A stretch of 19,079 nucleotides of DNA from JANOYC01 sp031428675 (GTDB lineage: Bacteria; Actinomycetota; Actinomycetes; Actinomycetales; Microbacteriaceae): the NCBI GenBank assembly GCA_031428675.1, contig JANOYC010000015.1:1-19079 (forward strand), written 5' to 3'. Positions 5,562 to 12,777 of the stretch are shown here, in pieces (positions within the stretch are counted from its first letter, which is position 1; each line of letters begins with the position of its first letter). Position numbers and translations under genes: made by a program. Under the pieces are notes generated by a model. The model had not been told where the DNA came from, searched no databases, and saw only the letters and a list, made by a program, of their open reading frames with translations.

Positions 5562-7682
5562 GTGACCCACTTTCAGGCTGTCCATCACCTCTCGATTGAC
5601 GGCGTGTCGCTCGTTGTTGACACATCGACCGGCACACCCGCAATCCTGCACTGGGGAAGCGACCTCGGCTCGACAGCCGGGCAGCAGGCACACGTGCTTC
5701 TTCGGGACGGAGTGCCGCAATCCGGCCTCGACGCGTTCTACGAGCCGGGTCTCTGGCGGGAGAACGCTCGGGGTTTCCTGGGGCGACCAGCTGTGCTCGG
5801 CCACCGGGCCGGACTCGACTGGACGCAGAAATTCGAGATCGTCGATGTCGAGGCCACTGGCTCGTCGCTCCGCGTCGTCTCTGAAGATTCTGCGGCGGGC
5901 ATCCGCGTTGCCATTAGCTTCGACCTGCAGACAGGCGGAGTCATTCTGATTCGGCAGGAACTGACCAATCTTGGATCCGACGCGTTCATTCTCAATGAAC
6001 TCACCACGTGGTTGCCCCTTGCCGACCATGTCGCTGAAACCATGGATTTCACCGGACGGTGGCCCAAGGAGCGTCAACCGCAGCGGCGGGAGATCGAAGT
6101 GGGCATGTGGTCGCGGGAGATCCGCGAGGGGCGAAGCGGTCACGACCACACGATTGTCCAGCTGGCGATGACGACGGGCGCGAACTACTCATCGGGGTCG
6201 GTGTGGAGCGCCGGATTGCTCTGGAGCGGAAATACGCAGCATTTCGTCGAACGGCTTCCCACCGGCGCCACGTCGCTCGGGGCGGGAGAGCTGCTGCTGC
6301 CGGGGGAAGCCGTGCTCGAAGCCGGTGAAACCTATGCCGCTCCGCCGGTGGCCGCCACCTTCTCCGATGCCGGCATCGATGGGATGACTGACCGCTACTA
6401 CCGGTGGCTTCGTGCGCGCCCCGAACACCCGACGAACATCTCGCCGCGACCGCTTACCCTCAACGTGTGGGAAGCGGTTTACTTCGATCACAGTCTCGAA
6501 AAGCTCGGCGACCTCGTCGACGTAGCCAGCGAGGTCGGAGTCGAGCGCTTCGTGCTCGATGACGGTTGGTTCCTCGGCCGCCGCGACGATCACGCGGGCC
6601 TCGGCGACTGGGTGGTTGATGAGGCTGTCTGGCCAGAAGGACTTTCTCCGCTCATCGACCGGGTCAAAGCTGCGGGCATGCAATTCGGCCTGTGGTTTGA
6701 AGGCGAAATGGTCAACGTCAACTCTGACGTCTATCGCGCCCACCCGGAGTGGATCTTCCAGGCCGGTGGTCGCATTCCGCCGGAGGGGCGGCACCAGCAG
6801 GTGCTCGATCTGGGGCATGACGGTGCGTATCAGCACGTGCTCGACCAGACCGACGCGATCCTGACGGAATACGACATCGACTACATCAAATGGGACCACA
6901 ACCGCACCCTGATCGAGCCTGCACACCTCGGTCGCCCGGGCGTGAGGCGGCAGACCGAGGCCATCTACCGATTGTTCGATGAATTGAAGAAGCGGCATCC
7001 GGGGCTGGAGATCGAATCGTGCTCGTCCGGCGGCGGCCGTGTCGATTTGGGTATGGCAATGCACGCCGATAGGTTCTGGTCTTCCGATTCGAACGATGCG
7101 TTCGAACGCCAGCAGATCCAGCGCTATACCGGTTTCGCGATTCCACCGGAATTGCTCGGCGCACACATTGGTCCAACGAAATCACACACCACCGGTCGCA
7201 TCGCTCCGCTGTCGTTCCGGGCCATCACAGCCTTGTTCGGACACGCGGGAATCGAATGGGACATCACGGTCACCACTCCCGAGGAGCGCGCACAGTTGGC
7301 GTCGTGGGCCCGGTACTACAAGGCCAAGCGCGAGCTACTGCACTCTGGGCGGATGATCCGAGGCAATCAGCGAGACGACGACACCTTGGTTCACGGCGTG
7401 ATGGCACACGACGGCTCTGCGGGAGTATTCGCCTACGTGCAACTCATGGCATCCCGCACAGTGCACCCGCCCCGATTCCGGATCGAGGGTCTTGATCGCG
7501 CATCGTTTTACCGGGTGAGGGTCGTCGAACCGACCGGCACGCCAGCCGTGATGCAACTCGCTGCACCCGCGTGGATGGCGGGCACCGAGCTCTCCGGCGC
7601 GGCGCTTGCAGACATCGGGTTGCGTCCCCCCATGCTGTGGCCAGAGAACGCTATTCTTTTCGAGTTGGAGCGAGTCGCCTAA
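5562..7682 (+). CDS. GH36 alpha-galactosidase
   Basis: Hydrolyses terminal alpha-galactose from melibiose, raffinose and stachyose-type sugars. The 706-aa protein has the GH36 layout: an N-terminal beta-supersandwich (about 1-300), a (beta/alpha)8 barrel opening at LTLNVWEAVYFDHS, and a C-terminal beta domain. Barrel motifs include FVLDDGWFLGRRDD, GLGDWVVDEAVWPEGL, FGLWFEGEM, the nucleophile Asp445 in YIKWDHNR, and the acid/base Asp509 in WSSDSNDAFERQQIQRY. CSSGGGRVDLGM matches the family substrate loop. Start chosen: GTG 5562, with AGGA 6 nt upstream. The in-frame ATG at 5511 overlaps the operator and lies upstream of the predicted transcript start, so it is rejected. No signal peptide is seen, so the enzyme is cytosolic and needs an uptake system located elsewhere. 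It probably forms a transcript with the ROK gene 58 bp downstream. Confidence 0.95.
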   Translation: MTHFQAVHHLSIDGVSLVVDTSTGTPAILHWGSDLGSTAGQQAHVLLRDGVPQSGLDAFYEPGLWRENARGFLGRPAVLGHRAGLDWTQKFEIVDVEATGSSLRVVSEDSAAGIRVAISFDLQTGGVILIRQELTNLGSDAFILNELTTWLPLADHVAETMDFTGRWPKERQPQRREIEVGMWSREIREGRSGHDHTIVQLAMTTGANYSSGSVWSAGLLWSGNTQHFVERLPTGATSLGAGELLLPGEAVLEAGETYAAPPVAATFSDAGIDGMTDRYYRWLRARPEHPTNISPRPLTLNVWEAVYFDHSLEKLGDLVDVASEVGVERFVLDDGWFLGRRDDHAGLGDWVVDEAVWPEGLSPLIDRVKAAGMQFGLWFEGEMVNVNSDVYRAHPEWIFQAGGRIPPEGRHQQVLDLGHDGAYQHVLDQTDAILTEYDIDYIKWDHNRTLIEPAHLGRPGVRRQTEAIYRLFDELKKRHPGLEIESCSSGGGRVDLGMAMHADRFWSSDSNDAFERQQIQRYTGFAIPPELLGAHIGPTKSHTTGRIAPLSFRAITALFGHAGIEWDITVTTPEERAQLASWARYYKAKRELLHSGRMIRGNQRDDDTLVHGVMAHDGSAGVFAYVQLMASRTVHPPRFRIEGLDRASFYRVRVVEPTGTPAVMQLAAPAWMAGTELSGAALADIGLRPPMLWPENAILFELERVA

Positions 7683-7740
7683 CGACATCGCCGGCGGCCG
7701 GTGCTCTGGCCAGACTCGGCTTGCGAGAGGATCACCGCAA

Positions 7741-8898
7741 ATGTCGCCCGCAGATATTTTTGCTCCGAAATCGCGATCGCCCGTTAGCGATATCGCGCGA
7801 GAGATCCTGATCCACGGTCCGATACTGCGCAGCGAACTTTCCCGCGCGCTCGGGCTCTCGCCCGCGACGCTCACGCGACTGCTCACCCCCCTCATCGAGC
7901 GGGGACTCGTGGTCGAGCAGGTCGAGCCGTCCGACGGTGCTATCGGGCGCCCTGCACGGCCCGTCGACATTCGCACCGAAGCACGTCAATTCGTTGGCAT
8001 CAAACTCACGGGCGATACTGCCATCGCGGCGCTCACCGACATGCGAGCGAACGAGATCAGACATCTGGAAGTTCCCTTCGCTTCGACCGACGTCGACGAC
8101 GTCGTCTCTGTCATCGCTGCGATCGTCGATGAGTTCGGGGGTGGCGAGTCGATCGCTGGTCTCGGCATCAGCGTCGGCGGTAGCGTGCTCGACGGTCGAA
8201 TTGTCAGCCGTGCGCCGTTCTTGGAGTGGGCCGACGTCGATCTCGGTCAGGCCGTCGAAGATCGCGTGCGTGTTTCCACCGCGGTCGAGAACGATCTCGT
8301 TGCGCTGACCGCTGCGGTGCACTGGTTCGGCCTCGGACGTGGATTGCGGAACTTCGCCGTGATCACGGTCGGCGCTGGTGTCGGCTATGGCATTGTGTTG
8401 AGGGACCGTGTGGTGAAAACCGCCGACACCGGGTTGGGGCTCGGTGGGCACATCCCGCTCGACCGGTCCGGACCGCTGTGCTTTCTCGGGCACCACGGTT
8501 GCGCGACGGGAATGCTCACCATTCCGAGCATGTGCTCTCGGGCGGGCGTTCTCCTCGGTCGGTCCGTCGACTATCCCGAATTGCTTTCGCTCGCGGAGGC
8601 CGGTGAGCCTGTGGCCGCCGAGATTGTGGTCGAAGCTTGCCGCGCCCTCGGCCTGTTCATCGCGCACGCGGCGAACTTCGCCATGGTGGAGCACGTGATT
8701 CTCGCGGGCGAGGGAATCGGGATGCTCAGCGTGGGAGGCGATCAGATGAGGGCCGCAGTTCTCGCGGGTCGAAATGTCGAAGCCGCACCGGTTGGCATCC
8801 ATGTCGAAGACAGCGGGTTCACAGAGTGGGCGCGAGGCGCCGCCGCAATCGCCATTCAATCCACGCTTGTCGAATTGGCGACGAACGCGGAGTCCTGA
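7741..8898 (+). CDS. ROK-family transcriptional regulator (second paralogue)
   Basis: A 385-aa regulator with a winged helix-turn-helix (about 15-60, GPILRSELSRALGLSPATLTRLL) and a ROK domain. It is closely similar to the protein at 649-1839 across the whole length, including FVGIKLTGD, the ITVGAGVGYG segment, and the tail with ILAGEG and GFTEWARGAAAIAI. The ATP phosphate loop is lost (KLTGDT), and ExGH is GGH. The zinc site has His237, Cys247, Leu249 where the second Cys should be, His251 and Cys254. DND is END here (183-185). The start ATG 7741 has GAGAGGA 9 nt upstream; the open frame back to 7606 overlaps the hydrolase gene and is rejected. Its place behind the GH36 gene makes it the prime candidate to bind the operator at 5493-5511. 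Confidence 0.92.
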   Translation: MSPADIFAPKSRSPVSDIAREILIHGPILRSELSRALGLSPATLTRLLTPLIERGLVVEQVEPSDGAIGRPARPVDIRTEARQFVGIKLTGDTAIAALTDMRANEIRHLEVPFASTDVDDVVSVIAAIVDEFGGGESIAGLGISVGGSVLDGRIVSRAPFLEWADVDLGQAVEDRVRVSTAVENDLVALTAAVHWFGLGRGLRNFAVITVGAGVGYGIVLRDRVVKTADTGLGLGGHIPLDRSGPLCFLGHHGCATGMLTIPSMCSRAGVLLGRSVDYPELLSLAEAGEPVAAEIVVEACRALGLFIAHAANFAMVEHVILAGEGIGMLSVGGDQMRAAVLAGRNVEAAPVGIHVEDSGFTEWARGAAAIAIQSTLVELATNAES

Positions 8899-8928
8899 CC
8901 CGACACTCCGGGCAACGCCTCCGCCGCT

Positions 8929-8934
8929 TACACT
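8929..8934 (+). promoter_or_regulatory. Possible lepB -10 box
   Basis: TACACT fits TANNNT and would start transcription near 8941, about 16 nt before the lepB ATG. No good -35 is visible. It would let lepB and the genes after it be expressed independently of the sugar module. Confidence 0.45.
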
Positions 8935-8956
8935 GGGCTGGGAGCTCAGGGGAACA

Positions 8957-9712
8957 ATGGTGGATGAAGGTACGTCGGCGCGCGTCGACGCGGTCGAACC
9001 GCCTGCGCGAAACAAGTCGCGAAGCATTCGCATCTTCCTCCGCGACATCTTCCTGATTTTTCTTGCCGCCCTCATGATCTCGTTCCTGATCAAGACGTTT
9101 CTCGTCCGCTCGTTCTACATTCCGTCGGAGTCGATGGAACAGACCCTCCTGCGCAATGACCGCATCATCGTGAATCAACTGGAGCCGAAACTGATTCCTG
9201 TGTCCCACGGCGATATCGTCGTGTTCCGCGACCCGGGAGGTTGGCTTACCGGCGAATCCGCGCCTGAGCAGAATCCGATTGTGGCGGCTCTGGATGCGTT
9301 CCTCGCCTTCGTCGGTCTCGCGGCACCCGACAGCAACGATCACCTGATCAAACGAGTGATCGGGCTTCCCGGTGACGTCATCGAGTGTTGCGACGATTTC
9401 GGCAGGCTCTCCATCAACGGGGTTCCGATCGAGGAGCCGTACATCACGCTGCCCGACGGTGTGACTAAGGTCACTCGCGATGACTTCGAGGTGACGGTTC
9501 CCGACGACGCCTTGTGGGTCATGGGTGACAACCGTTACAACTCCGCCGACTCGGCCTTCCACCGCAACGAACCAACGGGCGGCTTCGTGCCGCTCGAAAA
9601 CGTCGTCGGCCGCGCCGTCGTGGTCACCTGGCCGGTGAACCGCTGGGAGTGGCTCGACAACTATCCCGGCGTCTACGCTGGGGTCGCCGTTGAAACGACG
9701 TCGAAGGACTGA
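8957..9712 (+). CDS. lepB: Signal peptidase I
   Basis: Membrane-bound serine/lysine protease (251 aa) that cleaves signal peptides from exported proteins on the outer face of the membrane. A cytoplasmic basic N-terminus (RNKSRSIRIFLRD) precedes one membrane segment at about 29-49. The catalytic Ser59 is in IPSESMEQTLL (box B), box C is GDIVVFRDPG, the catalytic Lys132 is in HLIKRVIGLPGD (box D), and box E is MGDNRYNSADS. ATG 8957 follows AGGGGA by only 3 nt; the adjacent in-frame GTG at 8960 has better spacing and is an equal candidate. The frame is open back to 8774, which overlaps the ROK gene and is rejected. rnhB follows after 2 bp, so the two are co-transcribed. Confidence 0.95.
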   Translation: MVDEGTSARVDAVEPPARNKSRSIRIFLRDIFLIFLAALMISFLIKTFLVRSFYIPSESMEQTLLRNDRIIVNQLEPKLIPVSHGDIVVFRDPGGWLTGESAPEQNPIVAALDAFLAFVGLAAPDSNDHLIKRVIGLPGDVIECCDDFGRLSINGVPIEEPYITLPDGVTKVTRDDFEVTVPDDALWVMGDNRYNSADSAFHRNEPTGGFVPLENVVGRAVVVTWPVNRWEWLDNYPGVYAGVAVETTSKD

Positions 9713-9714
9713 CC

Positions 9715-10380
9715 GTGCCCGCCGACCCCACCCTCGACGTCGAGCGCGAACTCTTCGCGCACGGAGCGCGCTTCGTCATCGGATGCGACGAAGTCGGCCG
9801 CGGCGCGATCGCTGGTCCCGTAGCCGTTGGGCTTGCGGCGGTCGGAGCGGATTGCGCGGCGTTGCCACCCGGCATCCGTGACTCGAAGCTTCTCAGCGAG
9901 AAACGGCGGGAACACCTCGCTCCGCTCGCGGCCGCTTGGGTCGCCTTCTCTGCGGTGGGACTCGCGAGCGCCGACGAGGTCGACGCCGTCGGCATCATCG
10001 CGGCCCTAGGCCTGGCCGGCAAACGCGCTCTCCTCGGGTTGCACAACAACGGGGCGCCGGTGCGCGAGAGCATCGTTCTGCTCGACGGCTCCCACGACTG
10101 GCTGTCTCCCGCCCTCGCGAGTCCGCTGAGCATCCGCACCCGGGTGAAGGCCGATCGGGACTGCGGATCGGTGGCCGCAGCGTCTGTCATCGCCAAAGTG
10201 CACCGGGACAGCCTGATGATCGCCGCCCATGCGGCCACCCCGGTCTACGAATGGGCGGGCAATAAGGGCTATGCGAGCGTGGGGCATTTCGCCGCAATTC
10301 GAGAACACGGGGCCACCGACTTCCACCGCAAGACGTGGTTGAAGTCGGCGCGTGCCGACGACGTCGTCGCTATCGGATAA
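9715..10380 (+). CDS. rnhB: Ribonuclease HII
   Basis: Removes RNA from RNA/DNA hybrids and initiates removal of single ribonucleotides misincorporated in DNA. The 221-aa protein has the DEDD metal site: Asp25 and Glu26 in GCDEVGRG, Asp124 in LLDGSHDW, and Asp147 in KADRDCGSVAAASVIAKVHRD. The DSKLLSEKRRE segment is also characteristic. The start is GTG 9715, two bases after the lepB stop, so translation is probably coupled. The alternatives downstream would cut the family N-terminus. The C-terminus includes GYASVGHFAAI.EHG and TDFHRKTW, typical of the family. Confidence 0.96.
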   Translation: MPADPTLDVERELFAHGARFVIGCDEVGRGAIAGPVAVGLAAVGADCAALPPGIRDSKLLSEKRREHLAPLAAAWVAFSAVGLASADEVDAVGIIAALGLAGKRALLGLHNNGAPVRESIVLLDGSHDWLSPALASPLSIRTRVKADRDCGSVAAASVIAKVHRDSLMIAAHAATPVYEWAGNKGYASVGHFAAIREHGATDFHRKTWLKSARADDVVAIG

Positions 10381-10407
10381 CTCCGCCGACCCCGTCGGAG
10401 TAGGCCG

Positions 10408-10413
10408 TAGACT
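10408..10413 (+). promoter_or_regulatory. Possible -10 box for the DUF2469 gene
   Basis: TAGACT matches the -10 consensus at 4 of 6 positions and TANNNT fully. It ends 9 nt before the ATG at 10423. The 9 nt between lack a Shine-Dalgarno, so a leaderless mRNA is likely if this box is used. Confidence 0.45.
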
Positions 10414-10422
10414 TGACGCGAC

Positions 10423-10746
10423 ATGGACGACGACGAATTCGAAGACTACGACCGCGAGGTCGAACTGGCGCTGTATCGGGAATACCGGGATGTCGTCAGC
10501 CAGTTCCGGTTCGTGGTTGAAACCGAACGTCGGTTCTACCTTGCCAACGATGTGACGCTCGTTCGGCAAGACACCGCGCACGACTTCTACTTCGAACTGA
10601 CCATGCACGACGTCTGGGTGTGGGATGTGTATCGTTCCGACCGCTTCGTGAAATCGGTCCGCGTGCTCACCTTCAAGGATGTCAACGTCGAAGAGCTCTC
10701 GTCGAAAGAGCTTGAGTTGCCCAAGGAACTCGCGCTCGACGAGTAG
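10423..10746 (+). CDS. DUF2469 family protein
   Basis: A small acidic soluble protein (107 aa) of the actinobacterial DUF2469 family (homologue of Rv2901c), of unknown function. It starts MDDDEFEDYDREVELALYREYRDVV and has a core rich in aromatic and acidic residues (VVETERRFYLANDV, HDFYFELTMHDVWVWDVYR), then FVKSVRVLTFKDVNVEEL and an acidic tail. It has no membrane segment or cysteine. It sits 42 bp after rnhB and before yraN, its usual neighbours in actinobacteria. The conserved placement suggests a link with nucleic-acid metabolism, which is inference only. Confidence 0.9.
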   Translation: MDDDEFEDYDREVELALYREYRDVVSQFRFVVETERRFYLANDVTLVRQDTAHDFYFELTMHDVWVWDVYRSDRFVKSVRVLTFKDVNVEELSSKELELPKELALDE

Positions 10747-10756
10747 CTCTCGAGAC

Positions 10757-10777
10757 GGCTCCATGATTCGTGGAGTC
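10757..10777 (+). terminator. Stem-loop after the DUF2469 gene
   Basis: GGCTCCA (10757-10763) pairs with TGGAGTC (10771-10777), 7 bp with one G-U pair and a 7-nt loop, 10 nt after the stop codon. No U-tract follows. It may be a weak terminator or an attenuation point before yraN. The rest of the 139-bp gap before yraN shows nothing clear beyond the yraN ribosome binding site. Confidence 0.3.
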
Positions 10778-10885
10778 CGCTGTCTCCTCCTCCCCACCCG
10801 GTGGATAGTGCTCGCGCCACACTGACCGCGCAATAACATGCCCCGTCGCAGTCCGTGACCGCGAACATCGGTCGTGGAGGTGCTC

Positions 10886-11242
10886 ATGGCAGCGAAAGAC
10901 GAGCTCGGCAGGAGGGGCGAACAGCTCGCGGTTGACCATTTGGTCGCCGCGTCCTACACGATCGTCGACCGCAATTGGCGGTGCGCGAGCGGCGAGATCG
11001 ACATCATTGCGGCAGATGGCACCGAACTCGTATTCGTCGAGGTGAAGACGCGCTCGAGCACTGCATTCGGGCACCCCTTCGAAGCAATCACCACCCGAAA
11101 GCTCGCGAGACTGCGAGCACTCGCCGCTGCGTGGTGCCGCGCGCACCCCGGCCACGGCGCGCGCGTGCGGATCGATGCTGTCAGCGTGATCGCACCGCCA
11201 GGGGTTCAGCCGGAGATTGAGCACTTGCGGCGCGTGTTCTGA
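10886..11242 (+). CDS. yraN: YraN/UPF0102 endonuclease-like protein
   Basis: A 118-aa protein of the UPF0102 (YraN) family, which has a restriction-endonuclease-like fold and a suspected role in DNA processing. The PD-(D/E)xK-like site is visible as GEIDIIAADGTELVFVEVKTR: Glu and Asp of GEID, then Glu-Val-Lys. RRGEQLAVDHL at the N-terminus is the family signature. The start is ATG 10886, with GGAGG 5 nt upstream; an in-frame GTG at 10874 would place that site inside the gene and is rejected. The TGA overlaps the comM ATG by one base (TGATG), so the two are translationally coupled. It is usually found next to comM and dprA, which supports a DNA-uptake or repair context. Confidence 0.93.
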   Translation: MAAKDELGRRGEQLAVDHLVAASYTIVDRNWRCASGEIDIIAADGTELVFVEVKTRSSTAFGHPFEAITTRKLARLRALAAAWCRAHPGHGARVRIDAVSVIAPPGVQPEIEHLRRVF

Positions 11243-12777
11243 TGGCGATCGGTCGCACGAGGTCGGTGGCATTGCTCGGCGTCCGCGGAACCATCGTCGA
11301 CATCGAAGCCGACATCTCCAGCAATCTTCCGAGCTTCGTCCTCATCGGACTGCCCGACGCCGCACTTGGAGAGGCGAAAGATCGGGTGCGCGCGGCAACG
11401 ACGAACTCCGGCTGTGACCTTCCGGCGCGACGCATCACCGTCAACCTGTCCCCGGCATCGTTGCCCAAGCACGGGTCGGGGTTCGACCTCGCCATCGCCC
11501 TCGCCGCTCTCGCGGCGGCCGACAAAGTCAGCACCTCATCAGTCGAACGCACAGTGCATCTCGGCGAACTGAGTCTCGACGGACGTCTGCGCCCTATCGC
11601 GGGGGTGTTGCCTGCCGTCGCAGCGGCGGTGGCGGCTGGCGTCGAAATCGTGATGGTACCGATCGCGAACGAGCGAGAGGCTCAGCTCGTACCAGGGATC
11701 CGGGTGGTCGGCGTGGCGTCCGTGCGCGACGCTGCCATCTGGCACGGCGGCCAGTTCGATCCGATACCGGTCGAACCGGTAGCCGCCCCCGCGGTGCCGT
11801 CACTATCACTCGCCGACCTCGACCTCGCGGATGTCGTCGGCAACGACGACGCCGTCGAGGCGATGCTCGTGGCGGCAGCAGGCGGCCACCACGTGTTCCT
11901 GCTCGGTCCTCCCGGGGCAGGTAAGACCATGTTGGCAGCGCGACTCCCAGGAATCCTCCCCGAACTCGACACGGAGGCCGCGCTCGAAGTTGCGTCGGTG
12001 CGATCGCTCGCGGGAATGGCAATCGGCGGGGTGCTCGAAACCCGCCCGCCGTGGGAATCCCCGCACCACACCATCACCACCGCGGCTCTCATCGGCGGGG
12101 GGAGCGGTCAATTGCGCCCCGGAGCGGCAGCCCGGGCGACTCGTGGCGTGCTCTTTCTCGATGAAGCGCCCGAGTTCACGATGAGCGCCCTCGACGCCCT
12201 CCGCCAGCCGCTCGAATCGGGGATCATCAGCATCCATCGAGCGAACGCCATCGCGCATTTTCCGGGCCGCTTTCAACTGGTTCTCGCTGCGAACCCGTGC
12301 CCGTGCGGCCAATTCGGCGGGCGGGACACCGCTTGTGTTTGTACACCGCATGTGCGTCGCCGCTACCTTGGTCGGCTGTCCGGTCCGCTTCTCGATCGAG
12401 TCGATATCCGCTTTCGAGTTCGTCGAGTGACCTCCGCGGCACTTCGCGTGTGCGGCACCGAACCACGGGTCACGACCGCGGTCGCGAGGGCCCGTGTCGA
12501 TCGGGCGAGGCGGGCGGCCGCCGAGCGGCTCTCTGATACCCCGTGGCGACGCAATGGCGACGTTCCAGGATCGCTACTGCGAGCTCACCGGCTTCGCCTC
12601 CCGCCGACGGCGACAGCTGCCCTCGACCGCGCGCTCGAGCGCGGAGGAATCACCATGCGCGGCTACGACCGAGTCCTTCGGGTGGCGTGGTCGATCGCTG
12701 ACCTCGCAGAAGAAGCGAAACCAAGCGCAGATCACGTGGGTCAAGCGTTGTATTTGAGAAAGGCGATGGAATCGTGA
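11242..12777 (+). CDS. comM: ComM/YifB family AAA+ ATPase (Mg-chelatase-like)
   Basis: ComM is a hexameric helicase that promotes branch migration during natural transformation. The 511-aa protein has the full layout: an N-terminal Lon-protease-like ChlI domain (about 1-170; FVLIGLPDAALGEAKDRV, ITVNLSPASLPKHGSGFDLAIAL), then an AAA+ domain with Walker A GPPGAGKT (222-229) and Walker B VLFLDE (303-308). The cysteine cluster NPCPCG with a further C-V-C follows (351-372), then the arginine-rich segment before LLDRVDI, and a C-terminal Mg-chelatase-type helical domain ending in QALYLRKAMES. The length is normal and the motifs are intact. It starts on ATG 11242, overlapping the yraN stop, and its TGA overlaps the dprA start. 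The cell may be naturally transformable, but these genes also occur in species not known to take up DNA. Confidence 0.95.
   Translation: MAIGRTRSVALLGVRGTIVDIEADISSNLPSFVLIGLPDAALGEAKDRVRAATTNSGCDLPARRITVNLSPASLPKHGSGFDLAIALAALAAADKVSTSSVERTVHLGELSLDGRLRPIAGVLPAVAAAVAAGVEIVMVPIANEREAQLVPGIRVVGVASVRDAAIWHGGQFDPIPVEPVAAPAVPSLSLADLDLADVVGNDDAVEAMLVAAAGGHHVFLLGPPGAGKTMLAARLPGILPELDTEAALEVASVRSLAGMAIGGVLETRPPWESPHHTITTAALIGGGSGQLRPGAAARATRGVLFLDEAPEFTMSALDALRQPLESGIISIHRANAIAHFPGRFQLVLAANPCPCGQFGGRDTACVCTPHVRRRYLGRLSGPLLDRVDIRFRVRRVTSAALRVCGTEPRVTTAVARARVDRARRAAAERLSDTPWRRNGDVPGSLLRAHRLRLPPTATAALDRALERGGITMRGYDRVLRVAWSIADLAEEAKPSADHVGQALYLRKAMES

Noticed and set aside
6189..7166. 325-codon open frame on the minus strand
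   Set aside because: Shadow of the GH36 catalytic barrel, which has intact family motifs on the plus strand.
7732..9093. 453-codon open frame on the minus strand
   Set aside because: It is the antisense shadow of the second ROK gene and of lepB; its residue mix (Arg, Asp, His rich, no domain) is typical of such high-GC shadows.
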